Shown: positions 36,261 to 49,301 of the stretch, one piece after another
Layout of the letters: each line of letters starts with the position of its first letter
Numbering within the stretch: the first letter of the stretch is position 1
DNA from: Diadophis punctatus similis
Lineage: Eukaryota > Chordata > Lepidosauria > Squamata > Dipsadidae
Direction: 5' to 3'
Assembly (NCBI GenBank): GCA_023053685.1
Contig: JALIGW010000005.1
Location: 35,154,480-35,218,479, forward strand
Length of the DNA: 64,000 bases
The notes under the pieces: model-generated
Told to the model about the DNA's origin: nothing
What the model saw: only the letters and a program-made list of their open reading frames with translations
The model's database searches: none
Made by a program: the position numbers and the translations under genes

Positions 36261-36415
36261 TTCTGTGGCATGCCCATTTTTATGAAATGAAGCTCCAGGA
36301 AGATATATGTATATGCTGTGTAGGGCAAATCTTCAGGATTCATTTCAGTAGACATAGCAGTTCTATGTTAACAAAATTTATTCTCCGTAGCACCTGAGGA
36401 TAGGACAAGAAGTAA

Positions 36416-36943
36416 TTTTATTTTATTTATTTATTTATAAGTGCTCTTATAGGCCGCCCAATCCCGCAGGACTCAGGGCGGCGTACAACATAGATAAGAA
36501 TGTATAATAAAAACAATAAGAAACAATTTAAAATTAAAAGCATTATTCAAATATTGTTTAAAAAAAAGACACCATTCATGGGGGAATCTGATCTTTTTAT
36601 TCACCCCGCCTGCCGGAAGAGCCATATTTTAACGGCTTTACGGAAGGCCAGTAAGGTGGGGATGGTCCGGATCTCTGGTGGAAGTTGGTTCCAGAGGGAC
36701 GGGACTCCCACAGAGAAGGCCCTCCCCCGCGGCCCCGCCAACCGACATTGTTTGGCCGATGGGACCCGGAGGAGGCCTTCTCTGTGGGATCTAACTGGTC
36801 ATAGGGAGGTATGTGGTAGGATGCGGTCCCGAAGGTAACCTGGCCCTGAGCCATGTAGGGCTTTAAAGGTCAAAACCAACACCTTAAATTGCGACCGGAG
36901 ATTAATAGGCAACCAATGCAGCTGGCGGAGAATAGGTGTGGAA
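36416..36943 (-). pseudogene. CR1-L3 LINE, ORF2 C-terminus and 3' UTR
   Basis: The minus strand encodes LINLRSQFKVLVLTFKALHG, SGPGYLRDRILPHTSL, a degenerate GRAFSVGVPSLWNQLPPE block and the C-terminal stretch. It ends in the family 3' terminus (gggcggcct) and an (AAAT)n tail seen as tttatttatt at 36421. 5'-truncated, with a few stops. Confidence 0.83.
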
Positions 36944-36959
36944 GCTGGGTGGAAGCTTG

Positions 36960-37209
36960 TCAAAATGAAATCCAACCCTGGAAATAAGGAGGAATTTCCT
37001 GACAGAAATATTAAGCAGTGGAACAGCTTTCTTCCTGAAGTTGTTAGTGTTACATCATTGTAGGTTTTCAAGAAAACCTAGAAAAGATTGGACAATCATT
37101 TGTCCAGGAAGATACAAGGAATTATGGCCTGGGCAGAGGGTTGAACTAAAAGAGATCCAAGATTTCTCCCAATACTATAATTCTATCGTTCTAATTCTAT
37201 GATTCTGTG
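36960..37209 (+). pseudogene. CR1 LINE 3' end
   Basis: Plus-strand aggaatttcctgacagaaat, then cagtggaacagctttcttcc and tggacaatcatttgtccagg, is the classical CR1 end of ORF2. The copy finishes in CR1-type 3' units (ctaattctatgattctgtga). It abuts the minus-strand CR1-L3 copy on its left. Confidence 0.85.
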
Positions 37210-37544
37210 AAGATGAAGAAACTAGACACTATATAATCTTAAGTTGTTTTTTTTTAATAAAACGATGTACCATTGGTCTATGGCACCAGAAAATTATGAA
37301 GAATATAAAAATATTTCAAATCTATGTTGGAAATTCAGAAAAAAAATAAATCTATGACATATTGTTTTGGCAATTACATTGGATACATTATAGAAAAAAT
37401 AGAGTCATGTTGTAACTTTAGAGAAAGAGGTAAATCTACAAATGTACGTATCAGTCTGTAAAGAAGATCAGAAACCACTTCTTTATATCTTTTTTTCCTT
37501 TTCTTTCTATTTGTTTTCTTTTTTCTTTTTGCTCATTGGATTTA

Positions 37545-37790
37545 TCTTTTATTTATTTATTTATTTGTATCCCACCTTTTTTATTTTTACAAATAACTTA
37601 AGTCAGTGAATATAGCCAACACACCTTCCTCCTCCCATTTTCCTCATAATAACATCCCTGTGAGCTGAGTTATGCTGAGAGAGAGTGACTGAGCCAAGAT
37701 CATCCAGTTGGCTTTCATGGCCAAGGTGGAACTAGAACTCACAATCTCCCACTTTCTAGTCTGGTGCCTTAACCACTAGATCAAACTTGT
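37545..37790 (-). mobile_element. tRNA-derived SINE
   Basis: The minus-strand head is ttgatctagtggttaaggca (A-box-like). A B-box-like gagttctagttccacc and a CORE-like middle (agtcactctctctcagcat) follow. It ends in aaggtgggatacaaataaat and (AAAT)n. The same family appears, more decayed, at 11880 and 42390. Confidence 0.65.
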
Positions 37791-40286
37791 TCTCACTCTC
37801 TCTTTCTCTTTTTTCCTACTTTACTATTTTTACTCTTGTTTTTAAAACTTTTTTTAAAAAAGTATATTTTCAAAACCTGCACATTTTAAGACAGCATCGA
37901 TTGGTCTTAAATTAGATTATAGTTTCCAAAATATGTATTTCAGTCTATCACATTGGAAGGGTGCCAGCGGGAAGGCACACTGAGAACATATAGACTTTTC
38001 TCAGAGCATAGTTACCACTAATGTTCACAATGTAGATCATAAACATCAACACTTTTAGTAGCACATGTATAAAATTGTGTTTTATGATTAAAGTAACAAG
38101 AAGAAATATTCACTGTCTAGATATGCATTTATGTAAAGAAGTAAATATGTATCTTTTATAACTACCGTATATAAAGCAGTTTTAACAGTGCAATCTCCAG
38201 TTACCCTGTAATTTGCAACACTGAGACTACTACTGTTCCAAATGCTATTATTGTATAGTCATTTCACTTTCGCAACCATCCTAAAATAGCATTATATTAA
38301 TTTTCTCCTTTGAGCATTATATTATTTCTTAATAATATGTCAAGAATATACTAAGCAAATATACAAAGATGTTAGAGATAGATGTGTACTAAATAGATAG
38401 ATATTATATAATGGTCTATATATAACTATAAGAAATAAATAAATATATTTTGTGATTGAATCTAGTTCAACAAAAATAGAGAGATTATTATTACCTTTTA
38501 ATAAGAACCAACTACCATATTTATTCCTATTATAGATAACATTCCGCTAATGACTCCATCCCACATAGGTTTCCCTGAATATAATGAAGCTTAGTCATTG
38601 CTTATTGATTAACATTGCAGTCAAAATTATGAAATTTATTAAGTTCAAAATTATTTTTATTTCTTACTGGTGCCAGAGGACAAGGAAAGTAATTGTAAAT
38701 CTTTATAATTTTTAAATGTAGCTAAAGATGACTATAAATACCTTTTCATATCTTTTCTACCCCACTTCATCCTTTTTTCTTATAGGAATCCCTTTTTGTC
38801 AGGCTTTTGTTATTCCCTAGGTCCCTAGGTAGGACCTATCTTCATTTTGCTGGCAGTTTTTCTTTTCTCTCCCTAAATCTAAACAGGTGTACCATTTTCC
38901 AGCGGCTGGCCAACCAATGCCAATTGGAGTGGAACTATTACATCTCATCTCAGTGAATCAATATGCAGCATAAGAAATGAGTACATCAATCTTAGAAATA
39001 TGTGTTGAGCTGGCACTGGAAACCTATGCATTCATCATAGTAAACTAGATCCTGAAGCAATTCTTGCTGATCTCATTAAGGGAAGATTCCATATTTCTCA
39101 GCAGCTTTTTTTTAAAGGTAATGTGTTAATTTATGCAAGTATAATAGAGAAAGAAGCACTTTTTTCATACATCATACTGTATTGTGTGAACAGAAGAATG
39201 CTCATTATATTGGAAAATAAATTCAAAGCAACCAAAAAGCTCATTGGAATCTCTTTCCTGTATGAGATTGTAGTTGCTACTTGACAAGTATATGCAATGA
39301 ATACAATGCAGTACTTATTAATTATAGCAAGGGCAGACGGGGGATAGGATGGGAGGGAGAGGTATACCACCAGCATTGTTTAGACTTAGAGATATATGGA
39401 GATACTCAAAGAAATTGATTGGGTTCTGGGGATTCCACTGGTATGTCATAAGCTCTTTTGAGCTACCTAACCTAACAATGATTGAAACCAGTCATTCCTT
39501 TCCTCAAATTGCACAGTGATTAAAAATGAAAAATCCAATAAATGGGATTTAATTTTGCCAGGTCATATTGGTGGTCATGATGAATTGTGTAAGTATTCCT
39601 ATAGGAAGTATCAATAGAAGGTTATCCATATTAAATCAGTTCTGCATTACTGATATTATTACAAATGTGTAACGTAAACAAGTTTTTTTTTAAAAAAAAT
39701 AGTATAGTACTAAAGAATCCTGTAAAAATAAATATTTGATCTAATTTAGCACCCTCTTATATCCATTGTTTAAAACTGTAAAAGTAATATATCCATAGCC
39801 AAGTCATATGGCAAATTTACATTATTTTTAAAGTTTCTAAAGTGTATGAGAAAAGAAATTCAGACTCTTCACTTAAAAGCATATCCTTTTAGTCATGAAA
39901 TTCATCAATAGTATGAATAGTGCGGTCTATTTTTGGATTTTAACATTATTCCTTATAATCATTTGCTTTCTTTACTGACAGACCTTGTTTCTATAAATAT
40001 AATTCATTAATCCTGATGGCCTTATTCAAATTGATAATTAATTCTCTACAAGGTCATGCTCTGACTATTTAATAAAACTATACACATGGATGTAGTAACA
40101 TTAGTTAATCTGCTTTTCAAAAGGTTATAAAGGTGAGAATGTAAATTGATATTACAGATTAGAGTATACTATTCATTAACTTCATTTTGTGCATTTTTAA
40201 AAATGGTTGTAAGTCATACATATTGAGTGCTTTTCCAAACTGAAGGCAGGTAAGTATTTAATAACAATGACAAACAAAAGTAGTGG
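37791..40286. other. AT-rich unique sequence, no gene seen
   Basis: No frame above about 81 codons; no repeat family named with confidence. Confidence 0.45.
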
Positions 40287-40410
40287 ATAATAATAATAAT
40301 TTTATTTTACAGTCACAGACCAAAATAATGAACAAGTTCAACAAAAAGAAAAGAAAAAATACAATCACAAACAATTAACACTAGAAGCCTAGGCTAAAGG
40401 GAATTACAAC

Positions 40411-40412
40411 AT

Positions 40413-40511
<99 letters not shown>

Positions 40512-40542
40512 TTTCTACGCTCTTATAGGCCGCCCAATCCCG
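40411..40542 (-). mobile_element. CR1-L3 LINE extreme 3' end with long (ATTT)n tail
   Basis: About 26 ATTT units (an AAAT tail on the minus strand) are followed by the family's terminal ataggccgcccaatcccg. This is an ultra-short, severely 5'-truncated insertion into the LINE at 40287. Confidence 0.8.
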
Positions 40543-40621
40543 TATTCTCCTCTAATAGTTACAGCTCTTAAGAAAAATTTTGAAACCAGAGAAGTAATAT
40601 AGGAGGAATCATCCCCTAGAC

Positions 40622-40754
40622 CAGGGGTGGCCAAACTATGGTTCTTTGAGGACCTGTGGACTTCAACTCCCAGAATTCCTGAGCTAGCCATGCTCAGGAA
40701 TTCTGGGAGTTGAAGTCCACAGGTCCTCAAAGAACCATAGTTTGGCCACCCCTG
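40622..40754. mobile_element. Palindromic hAT MITE, 133 bp
   Basis: Starts CAGGGGTGGCCAAACTATGG and ends CCATAGTTTGGCCACCCCTG; almost perfectly self-complementary with a short centre at agctagccat. Flanked by an exact 8-bp duplication CCCTAGAC (40614-40621 and 40755-40762). It sits inside the minus-strand LINE frame. Confidence 0.97.
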
Positions 40755-41043
40755 CCCTAGACAATATAAGGCCAAATTACTAGCATTAGAACCAGAGGGA
40801 TCAATTCCAAGAAGAGACAATAATTTAATTCTGGCTGTGTTATACATAGGGCAGTATGATAAGACATGCTCCACAGTTTCAACCTCAGCCCCATCACAGG
40901 GGCATAGTCGCTCACTAATCAGGAGCCTCTTGAATCGCCCGTCAAGTAGAACTGAGGACAAAACATTAAAACGGGCTAGGGAAAAGACTCTTCTATACTT
41001 GGGGATGGTTAGAGTATAGAAATATGAAGCCATCCTCAATCCA

Positions 41044-42389
41044 TAATTATTAGAATGATGTAGTGGATAGAGTAACCCTCAGAAGAAACATTGTGGATCT
41101 TTAACTTGCTTTTGCAATCAAGCTGAATTTAAAATAAGAGTATATTATTCAAAATAAAGAGTATGTACATTCAATTTTCTTCAACTATTAATCTATAGGT
41201 GCACAAGCTGATTATCCTGAACCCAATTGTTTTGCAGAGTGCATGTACATTTGAAAATATTTGGCTTTCTTTACACTTTGGGCAATAATATCACGACTTC
41301 TGCAGCATCTCTCTGTTGTACCTTTAGTTCAATTCGGCAAAGTTTGCAAAACTGCCAGCAAAACCTGAAAAACAAACAAGTGGAAAACGCACTTTAAAAT
41401 ACTGCTATTCAACAGCAGCCAAGCAGGACGCTGAAATGCAATAGCTTTTGCTATTTTGTCAGATTTAAGATCTATTGCCAAGGGTAAAAGAGACACAAAC
41501 TAACTGGGATAATATATTTTTAAATACACGTTTCTCCAATTGTGCTTGCGTCAGTTCTCTAGCTGCTAAGCTGAAGGCAAAGTGATAAATTTCGATAGAT
41601 AGAATGGCTGAAGTGATATAAAAGGCCTTTGGGGGAATCAGATCCAGTAGATAGAAACAAGTCTTTGTTTTTTCTTCCTATAAACGATAAGGTGTAAGGA
41701 TTGGTGTTGATTTTAAGCATTGGTTGAACAGATAGGTCAGCTTGCCCATTTAGAATACAACACATACTAATTTAGCAGGTTGAAGGTAGTAAAGTATTAT
41801 GTTGTGGGAATGATTCTTGCTACAGTATTGTTGTGGTTCGTTTTCCTACATTTTCTTTTTCTTGAGGGAAAACCTGAGACTTTATTTCTTTTATATTATG
41901 CAATTTAGAAAAGAAGAAAATAGAATTAAAGCCTCTTTCCACCATCTCATTAATTTTAATAAATTTGCATGAAAAATAGCAACAGTGATGGCATGGGTAG
42001 AGACCAAGGGTTTTCCAAGAGTGTCTTCTTCCCCTCCTTTCCAAACAGGCTTACCGTTCTGATTCAAAAATATACCAAATTCAGTGCAATACAATGAAGT
42101 CTGTTATTTTTTTTAACACCCCTCCTTTGCTTTTCAAAAGAGAACTGTTTAGAGAGGTTGAGGCTGTTGTGCAAGACTCTGACCATCGCTCCTCATCCTT
42201 ACTTAGTAATTGAAATTATGACTTAAGGAAAATGAGAAGGGGAAATCATTGACTGCAGATTTCTACAGCAAACCACAATGAAGGAAAAACTTATTTTTCC
42301 CCCCACAAGTGCTAGGTCCACTTTTTAAAAATCAGCTAAGTATTGTTCCATTGGTTGCAACAGGAGTTCATCAACTGGTTTATATCCCA
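41044..42389. other. Unique sequence, no gene seen
   Basis: No recognised exon or repeat. Confidence 0.45.
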
Positions 42390-42525
42390 AGTCTGACATC
42401 ATGGACTGAGAGAGGATGATTGGTACAAAGTTCCCCAGCTATCTTTCATGTATAAGATGAAAATAGAATTCACACTTTCCTGGTGTCTAGCCTGATGCTT
42501 TACCCACCAGACAAGACTGTCTATC
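42390..42525 (-). mobile_element. Degenerate tRNA-derived SINE
   Basis: The block order agagaggatgattggtacaa, ccagctatctttcatg, tgtctagcctgatgctttac matches the SINE-like element at 37545 in order and strand. Strongly diverged. Confidence 0.45.
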
Positions 42526-44223
42526 AATGAAGGAAAAATTGATCTCACAATGCAAAAATAAGCCATATGAAATTTCGCTCAAAGTCTGATGGAAGTACCT
42601 AAAGCACAGGGTTTATTTTGTATGATGATAGCTGCAAGTTTTTTTTAACTTACTCTTCTTGCCCCATCCCTACCCCCTGCCATGAGCAAAGCTATCTTAA
42701 TGCAGCTCTGCTAGGAAAGAACACACTTAAAGCAACTTATACAAGCTGTACAGTTCTCTCACAATTTTATTTGATACAGAGATTAAAATTTAATTATTAA
42801 AAGGGTAATCTTCATTTCTTTCTTGCTGAACCCTCATGTTAGGGTGATCACAGAAATTAATTTTACCATTTTAGATTTTCACAGTTACAGTGTCTTTCCC
42901 TTTCACTTCCGCTTTCTTAAAATATATACATATATTTATTAGAGTTGAATTCCAGAGGCAATACATAATACACAGGATACATTGCCAAAAGGCCTCTCTA
43001 TCATGTCCTAATAATTTAGATAGGTGCAATAGAGTACATTTACATTCGATTTTTGAACTGTCATTGGATTGCTAACTGCTTCCTGTTATGTTTTTCTTTA
43101 TTTTCATTATTTATAAAAGCACACAAAGAAATTCATTATTTTAAACCGCATAGGTTAATTAGCTTGAAAAATTGTATATAAGACAAATCTATAAAATTTT
43201 GAATATGGATTTTCTAAATAGCTCTTAACACATCCACGTAGGCATTCTGATATATGAGTAATTTGTGAAAATATTTTAGGTAATAATACAACTTATTTTG
43301 GTCATTCCATAATGGTGGAATTATTATTATTTTTGTTTGTTTTTAGTATGCCAATGGTAATCAACTGGACACACTGTAAGATACCTTTAAGAATTTAGCC
43401 AACGGCATTTAAATTTCATTTCTGACTCTCTTTGATCATACAGGAATTTATTAAGAACTCTTGTTTTCATGCTTTAACTATGAAAAAAAAGCTAAGAACT
43501 TTATGATTTCCATGTTCAGCAAGGTAGAAACTAACAACTTGATTTCCATCTTCAATGAACAAATTGCTGAAATATTTTTATCCACTCCTCTGCCACTTTT
43601 ATTTGGCATAGTCAATATTCAAAGATGCAGCAGCTGATATGATATTAGGATGTAAGAAAAGTATTGCTTATTTGAATTTTATGAAGGTGATATCAATCTT
43701 TCATTTCATAAACTTCAGCTCTGGTGTTGTCCTAAAAGAGAGCTTCAAATCATTTAAGGTGACATAGTCAAGAATACAAATAAGATAAAGAAAGATAGAG
43801 GCGGCAAATGCCAAAACCTGAATAATACTTTTACTGTGCTCCCTAGCACTAAGGGGACTATAAGATTGTACAGTAGTTGTTACTGAAAAATAACATGAAG
43901 TAATACTCCTGGATGTATCAGAGGAATTTACTATGTCAAGACTGGAAACAGATCTTCCTTTATTATTTTATTGAGTAATCTCTAGCTACCACTCACCTTA
44001 CTGATAGAAGGTAAATGGCAATAAATGAAGAGAGGGAAGTTTGGGCTAATTCATCTTACTTTCAGTTCTCCATCTTCCATCTATTTTAGTTTTTTATTGG
44101 CTATCTAGCTACTTTTTAAAAGAAAATCTCCTAAGAGGCAAATCTCAGAATGGCAAGTATGGATTATTCAAGCATTGGTGTAGCCTGTTCACCTTCAAAG
44201 TGGAAACAACCTTCAGACTATTG
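42526..44223. other. AT-rich sequence, no gene seen
   Basis: No recognised feature. Confidence 0.45.
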
Positions 44224-44300
44224 AGGAAGGAAGGAAGGAAGGAAGGAAGGAAGGAAGGAAGGAAGGAAGGAAGGAAGGGAGGGAGGAAGGAAGGAAGGAA
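44224..44300. repeat. (GGAA)n microsatellite
   Basis: About 19 GGAA units with a GGGA interruption at about 44278. Confidence 0.97.
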
Positions 44301-45312
44301 TTTAGGGATCTACCAAGCGGTTTCTATGCTATTAAATTAAAAGCTAGTGCATATGCTTAAAAACTATATGAAAAGAAGTGCTTCAGATTTTATTGAATTT
44401 GTACACAGAAAGCTATCTGTTTAAGGTTCCTTGTATTTTGGAGCTGTCATTTGAGAATGAAAAAAAAACCCTAAGGAAAGGCAAATTTAAAGTCTCTCTT
44501 AAATTGTTTCTTCTGAATTGTTTTCTAAGACCACACAATTTTCATAGCAGTTTCCTTCTTTCCGTCATAAAAATGGATTTAATATATTTTTTTTAAAGTG
44601 AAAGAAATGGTAAGGAAACATGAGAAGGTTATCCATCAGTCCTTCATAATTTGCTTTTTGTTAGTAAGGCTGGGCAATTACACTGTAAAAATTCTACGCA
44701 ATAACAATAAAACTCAACATTGGTGGCAGAGTAAAAGATAAAATATGATTACAGTTTTGTGTTGTAGATTTTTTTGGTAGTATTTTAGTATTTGCACTCC
44801 AATTCTGGCTCATTTCATCTTAATTCTGAGGTAATTTGTTTTCCCCTTTTCTCTGTGTGTCATATATTTTTATTATCTATGTATAACATTCTGGTCAGTA
44901 ACTGTAAACAATAATGATCATATTTTGTTCAGTTTGACATTGGGGCTTTTCTGGAATTTTGAAAATCAATGCAGAAACTGGTCTTTGTTATATAAAATAA
45001 TCATGTCTTAGGGCAATGCACAATTTGTACATGACATGTTTCATGTCTAATGTTAGCAGCCTGAAAAAGTAAAATGCTTTTAAAATGCTGTAATTAAAGT
45101 TAAGGCAACCTTTTTTAAAGACCAAAGACTGAAAGAAGTCAGGGCAAAAGAATAGATAAACAGGTGAGATGTACTAGGCTTGCTCTCCTGCCAGTCTCTC
45201 TTCTCCCAAATAATTTGCAAATGTGTCTATCAAAGTGGAAGGGGAGAGATGAGAAGAGGAAATATTTTAAATATAGTCATGATATTCTTTCTGTCTGAAA
45301 AAGCTTTTTGGA
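44301..45312. other. AT-rich sequence, no gene seen
   Basis: No recognised feature. Confidence 0.45.
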
Positions 45313-45313
45313 G

Positions 45314-45405
45314 CAGCCATCCCCAAACTTATGTCCTCCAGATGTATTAGACTGTAATGCTCAAAATTTCTGGGCAGTATTACCTAGTAATCTGGATAAA
45401 AACAT
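45314..45405. mobile_element. hAT-like transposon fragment
   Basis: cagccatccccaaacttatg followed by gtcctccagatgtattagac resembles the left end of a reptile hAT family. The right end was not found. Confidence 0.45.
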
Positions 45406-46051
45406 GACAATTATGATTTTAAAAAAATCACCATCCTTCTCCGCCACTAGCTGGAGATGAAGGTATTTTAAATGCAAGGAAACATTGTAAGCAAATGAAA
45501 TTGATTGAGGAGAGTCTAGAAGAATGTAATTACCCAGGTTGAAATTTGCTCAGGGCAAGAGGGCAACTCTCCCTCCCACCCTTTACTTGAGTTGAATATC
45601 TCATTTGGAAAGGTGGCACCTGCATAAGTGGTTGCTTGATGAAGTAATCAAGGTGCTGAGGAGTTAATTGGACAATCTGCCAGAAAATTCTGTGCATGCT
45701 AACTTTTAATAGGTTCCACTGTAAAGGGGGTGATGTGCTGAGATCAGACAAATGGCAGCAAAATAGTTAAGGTGGTCTTAAATCCTGGAACAGCTTTCAC
45801 TGCAAATATTTTTAACAGAATTGAAATGCATATGCAAAGAGAATATTTCGGTTAGTAAGATTTAGTAATCCCACCTTTAGTTAATGATATCTTTCAACAG
45901 GACCTGGTCAATGGGGTGGAGATCCAGAAGAAAAATCTTTTGGCTATGAATAATTGTTGCCTAGCTGACATTTATATCCTTAAGGACATAATTAGAGTTT
46001 ATATAATACACAGATTTCAGCCTGTCCTGTCCAAAGTGCCTATAGGACTAT

Positions 46052-46053
<2 letters not shown>
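45406..46053. other. Unique sequence, no gene seen
   Basis: No recognised exon. Confidence 0.45.
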
Positions 46054-46110
<57 letters not shown>

Positions 46111-46141
46111 AATATAGGTATATAGATAAAGAAATAGAGAC

Positions 46142-46219
<78 letters not shown>

Positions 46220-46246
46220 GTAGATATAGATGATATAGATATAGAT

Positions 46247-46279
<33 letters not shown>

Positions 46280-46288
46280 GATAGAGAT

Positions 46289-46325
<37 letters not shown>

Positions 46326-46440
46326 TATAGATATAGATATAGATAGATATAGATATAGATATAGATATAGATAGATAGAGATAGAGACAGACAGACAGAT
46401 AGACAGACGGACGGACATAGATGATAGATAGATAGATGAT
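46054..46440. repeat. (GT)n plus complex GATA/GACA array
   Basis: About 26 GT units (to 46105) precede about 330 bases of mixed GATA, GATATA and GACA blocks. Pure (GATA)n covers about 46143-46218 and (GACA)n about 46291-46322. GATA/GACA arrays are the components of Bkm satellite first described from snakes. The overlapping IYLS-rich frames on the minus strand are artefacts. Confidence 0.96.
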
Positions 46441-47439
46441 AAGAGAGATAGAGATATTGCTGTATACCGACAACAATAGGTGGAGAATGGGAAAGAGTAA
46501 GAGATTTGTGAACCACTTTGATTCATTTCAGTAGTTTCATTTTAGAGACCTATAGAGCTAATTAATGCAGGCATGATAATTAATGACATATATTTCCTGC
46601 CTGTGTTTTCTTCAAGAAGCAAAAGGAAAGACGTTTCTTATAGAAAACTTTATTATGAGTATATTCTCCTGCCCACCACTTTGTTTCCACACTACAATCT
46701 AGTTACAATGGATTGTCACATGATAATCTACAGCCCAACCATGAGTGTAACCTTTCAGTACTTCAGACAGGTAATAGAGCCAAAGGACATGCAAATTTGT
46801 GTCCCTCCTCCAAGGTTAATAAAGCAGTTCTATGACAGCGAGATAGGTGGCATATAGATTTTAAAAAGATATACATGCATACCCCAGAGATACTGTAGAC
46901 AGAGAATCTATATGTACTCATTATAGCAAAGCAACAACAACACTTTCCACACCATATGAATAAGTCCTTTTAATTTTCCAACTCTGGTTGCTTTTTCTTT
47001 AGCGTTATGAAATTAAGGATGAAAGCAGCTGAAAACCAATGCACTGTGATAGCAGGATTCACTGCACCTAATTCATATCTGACAGGCATATGTGTATGTT
47101 GCCAAGGCAACAATGAAACAAACACATTTTATTACAAGTATAGAAGCATGAAAAATAATAACAAACCAAGGAATTGTGGGATAGAATTAAAAGCATCCAG
47201 TGGAAGGAATTTTCAAGGGAGTTAAAAGCATCAATCTGGGCTTAAAATGTGTTAAGTTTCCAGAAACTCCCTAATTAGTGAAATCTTTGTGGCATGAAGA
47301 ATTACTTTGGACCAGCAGTTTTAAGCTTCTCCAAAGTTACTGAGCATTTTAACTAGAATTTTACTTTTACTTTTAACTTTAATTTTAACTAGAAGTATTA
47401 GGGAATTTATGTCTATTTAACAGGTAACAGGATTATTCA
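46441..47439. other. Unique sequence, no gene seen
   Basis: The 94-codon frame at 46573-46857 has no recognisable motif; I treat it as chance. Confidence 0.4.
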
Positions 47440-47447
47440 TATTAGAA

Positions 47448-47556
47448 CAGGGCTGACAAACTCTCGGCCTGCGGGCCGGATGCGTAACGCACTGGCCACG
47501 CCCACGTTGGTTTAGCGAAGGGGGGAAGAGTCCCGATACATCACTTGACGCCACCG
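47448..47556. mobile_element. hAT-type insertion, internally deleted, 109 bp
   Basis: Starts cagggctgacaaactctcgg followed by cctgcgggccggatgc, the left end of a common hAT family. An exact 8-bp duplication TATTAGAA (47440-47447 and 47557-47564) flanks it. The right end reads gacgccaccg rather than a standard terminus, so the right terminal repeat is altered or lost. Confidence 0.8.
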
Positions 47557-47564
47557 TATTAGAA

Positions 47565-49300
47565 CAAGTTTGTATTTTCTTAAAATAGTCTACACTTGCT
47601 TCAGGATATTTTCCCTCTCTCTCCACCCCCACCCCACTCCCCATTGCCCAACTGCTATTATAATCTTGGCTGCTACAAAACCTCAACTTCTTTATTGCAC
47701 ATTCAGCCCATTATTTCATGCCTTGCATTACAGAGCCTGATAAACATGTGGCCTTGGAAGAAGAAAGCAGACTCTGATTTATTGATATGAGGCTCTGGCA
47801 GACAAATATCTAAAGTATAGAGACAAATATTTGGAGCAACAGGTAAGATCCAAAGTTAAGCACCGGAGATTTGCATTGTTTTCATCTGAAGCTAAGCCTT
47901 CTGTTATGACAATTTTCCTTGCAGGAGTAGAAGATGCTGCTGTTCCTGGAATGATTATGGTGGATGCAAGCTGCTCTGGTCAATATGGGTCAAGGTATAC
48001 CAAGAAGATTGCAGAGAAATTGAAAAGAGCAGAGGGGGGGGGAAGCAAAAATGACCAGACAGAAATTACCTTGTAAAATAGCGGAAGCAATGACAACCTA
48101 AAAGGAATGAATTAGTGTAACAAGAGAAAGAAATATACAGTCAGAAGAATGGATACATTTTTCTTCATTATCATTGATAGATTCAAGTTAAATGGACGTG
48201 GTGAAAAAAGTAGGCATTAAAAAAGTAGCCCATTTAGAGAAGAGGCAGTACTCCTTAAATAGAAGATATTTACAATGCAAAATCAATATCAGTAAGATAT
48301 CCAAGGTAATTTTGGGCTGGATCCTGCTTATCTTCTTCCAACAATGGTAATTATTGGCTTCTGTGACTCTACTATCATTTTTTATAATTTCTCTGTTCAA
48401 GAAAAGTATGCTGAAATGAAGGTAGGGAGAGGTGTCATTAATTTAAAATGCAAGAGGAGACGCTCATCAACCCATTTTTGAAAAAAAAATCATCTGGAAG
48501 CTAGAAATAAAGATTTAAAAATGATTATTATTTATCCTGAGCACCAAAACACCTAGCTAAAAGTGAATAAATTTAAAATTAATGAAATATTTACAACAGT
48601 GAGCCTTCAAGAGCACAACACCACAGTATGTTTATTCTATAGCTCAGTAAATTATAGAAAAATGAGGAGTCAAATAAATGCTTTTAGCACATCATTATAA
48701 ACCAAACAAACTTTCTTTATGCTTTTTTGTCTGGAAAAATGCCTTTGTTCTCATATTCATAATTATTAAAGCAACTATAAGGCATCATGAATAAATCAAC
48801 ACCTCGCCCCCTCCCATTGCAATTGTCTCTGTTGACTTCAAGTATGTTCTTATAAATGTACGCACTATAATATCTCAACATAATTCAATATTTTTACTCA
48901 TATCCTCAAGCTCTTGATAACCTTTGAAATAAAATTCTTGGTTAATAGCTGTATAAATATTTACTATCAATGTATGCATTGAAATAAATCCAAAGCTTAC
49001 AATTGAAATATCTAATAGTTTGGGTATTTCTCTAGAAATGTCCTTGATATCATAATTTGTATAAAGGCTATCATTACCACTGCCTTACAGAGCAGTAAAA
49101 GTGAGCTAGTTGCCAAGCACTGGAAATGTGATCACATGATCATGCAAAGGGTAGTGGTAGTATGGCCTTTGTAACTTCAAAATTAGGTCATATGTATCTT
49201 TTTGGGGGGTGGGGGGGAGTCAATCATAACTTTTAATAGTCTATAAACAATTGATCTTAAGTTGAGAATATCTGATTTGCTTTGTGATTCCATTATCCAG
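47565..49300. other. Unique sequence, no supported gene
   Basis: A splice-like segment at 47925-47994 was considered and rejected. Otherwise AT-rich with no repeats named. Confidence 0.4.
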
Positions 49301-49301
49301 C

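Larger units (their letters stand above)
40287..41043 (-). pseudogene. Non-LTR retrotransposon C-terminus with Cys/His knuckle
   Basis: The minus-strand frame 41039-40515 encodes FNVLSSVLLDGRFKRLLI and then a C-x-C-x9-H-x4-C cluster (CPCDGAEVETVEHVLSYC), a zinc-knuckle-like motif at the end of several non-LTR retrotransposon proteins. After the MITE the frame resumes with SSYITSLVSKFFLRAVTIRG. The 3' UTR is cut by a CR1-L3 tail at 40411-40542 and ends in tgactgtaaaataaaatt plus (ATT)n. The clade is not certain. Confidence 0.6.

Noticed and set aside
46017..46526. Three overlapping minus-strand frames of 142-169 codons
   Set aside because: They translate the GATA/GACA/GT microsatellite in three frames (IYLS and TH repeats) and are not proteins.
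47925..47994. Possible 70-bp host exon with AG acceptor (47923-47924) and GT donor (47995)
   Set aside because: The translation (VEDAAVPGMIMVDASC...) matches nothing I know, the polypyrimidine tract is weak and no partner exon is visible nearby.
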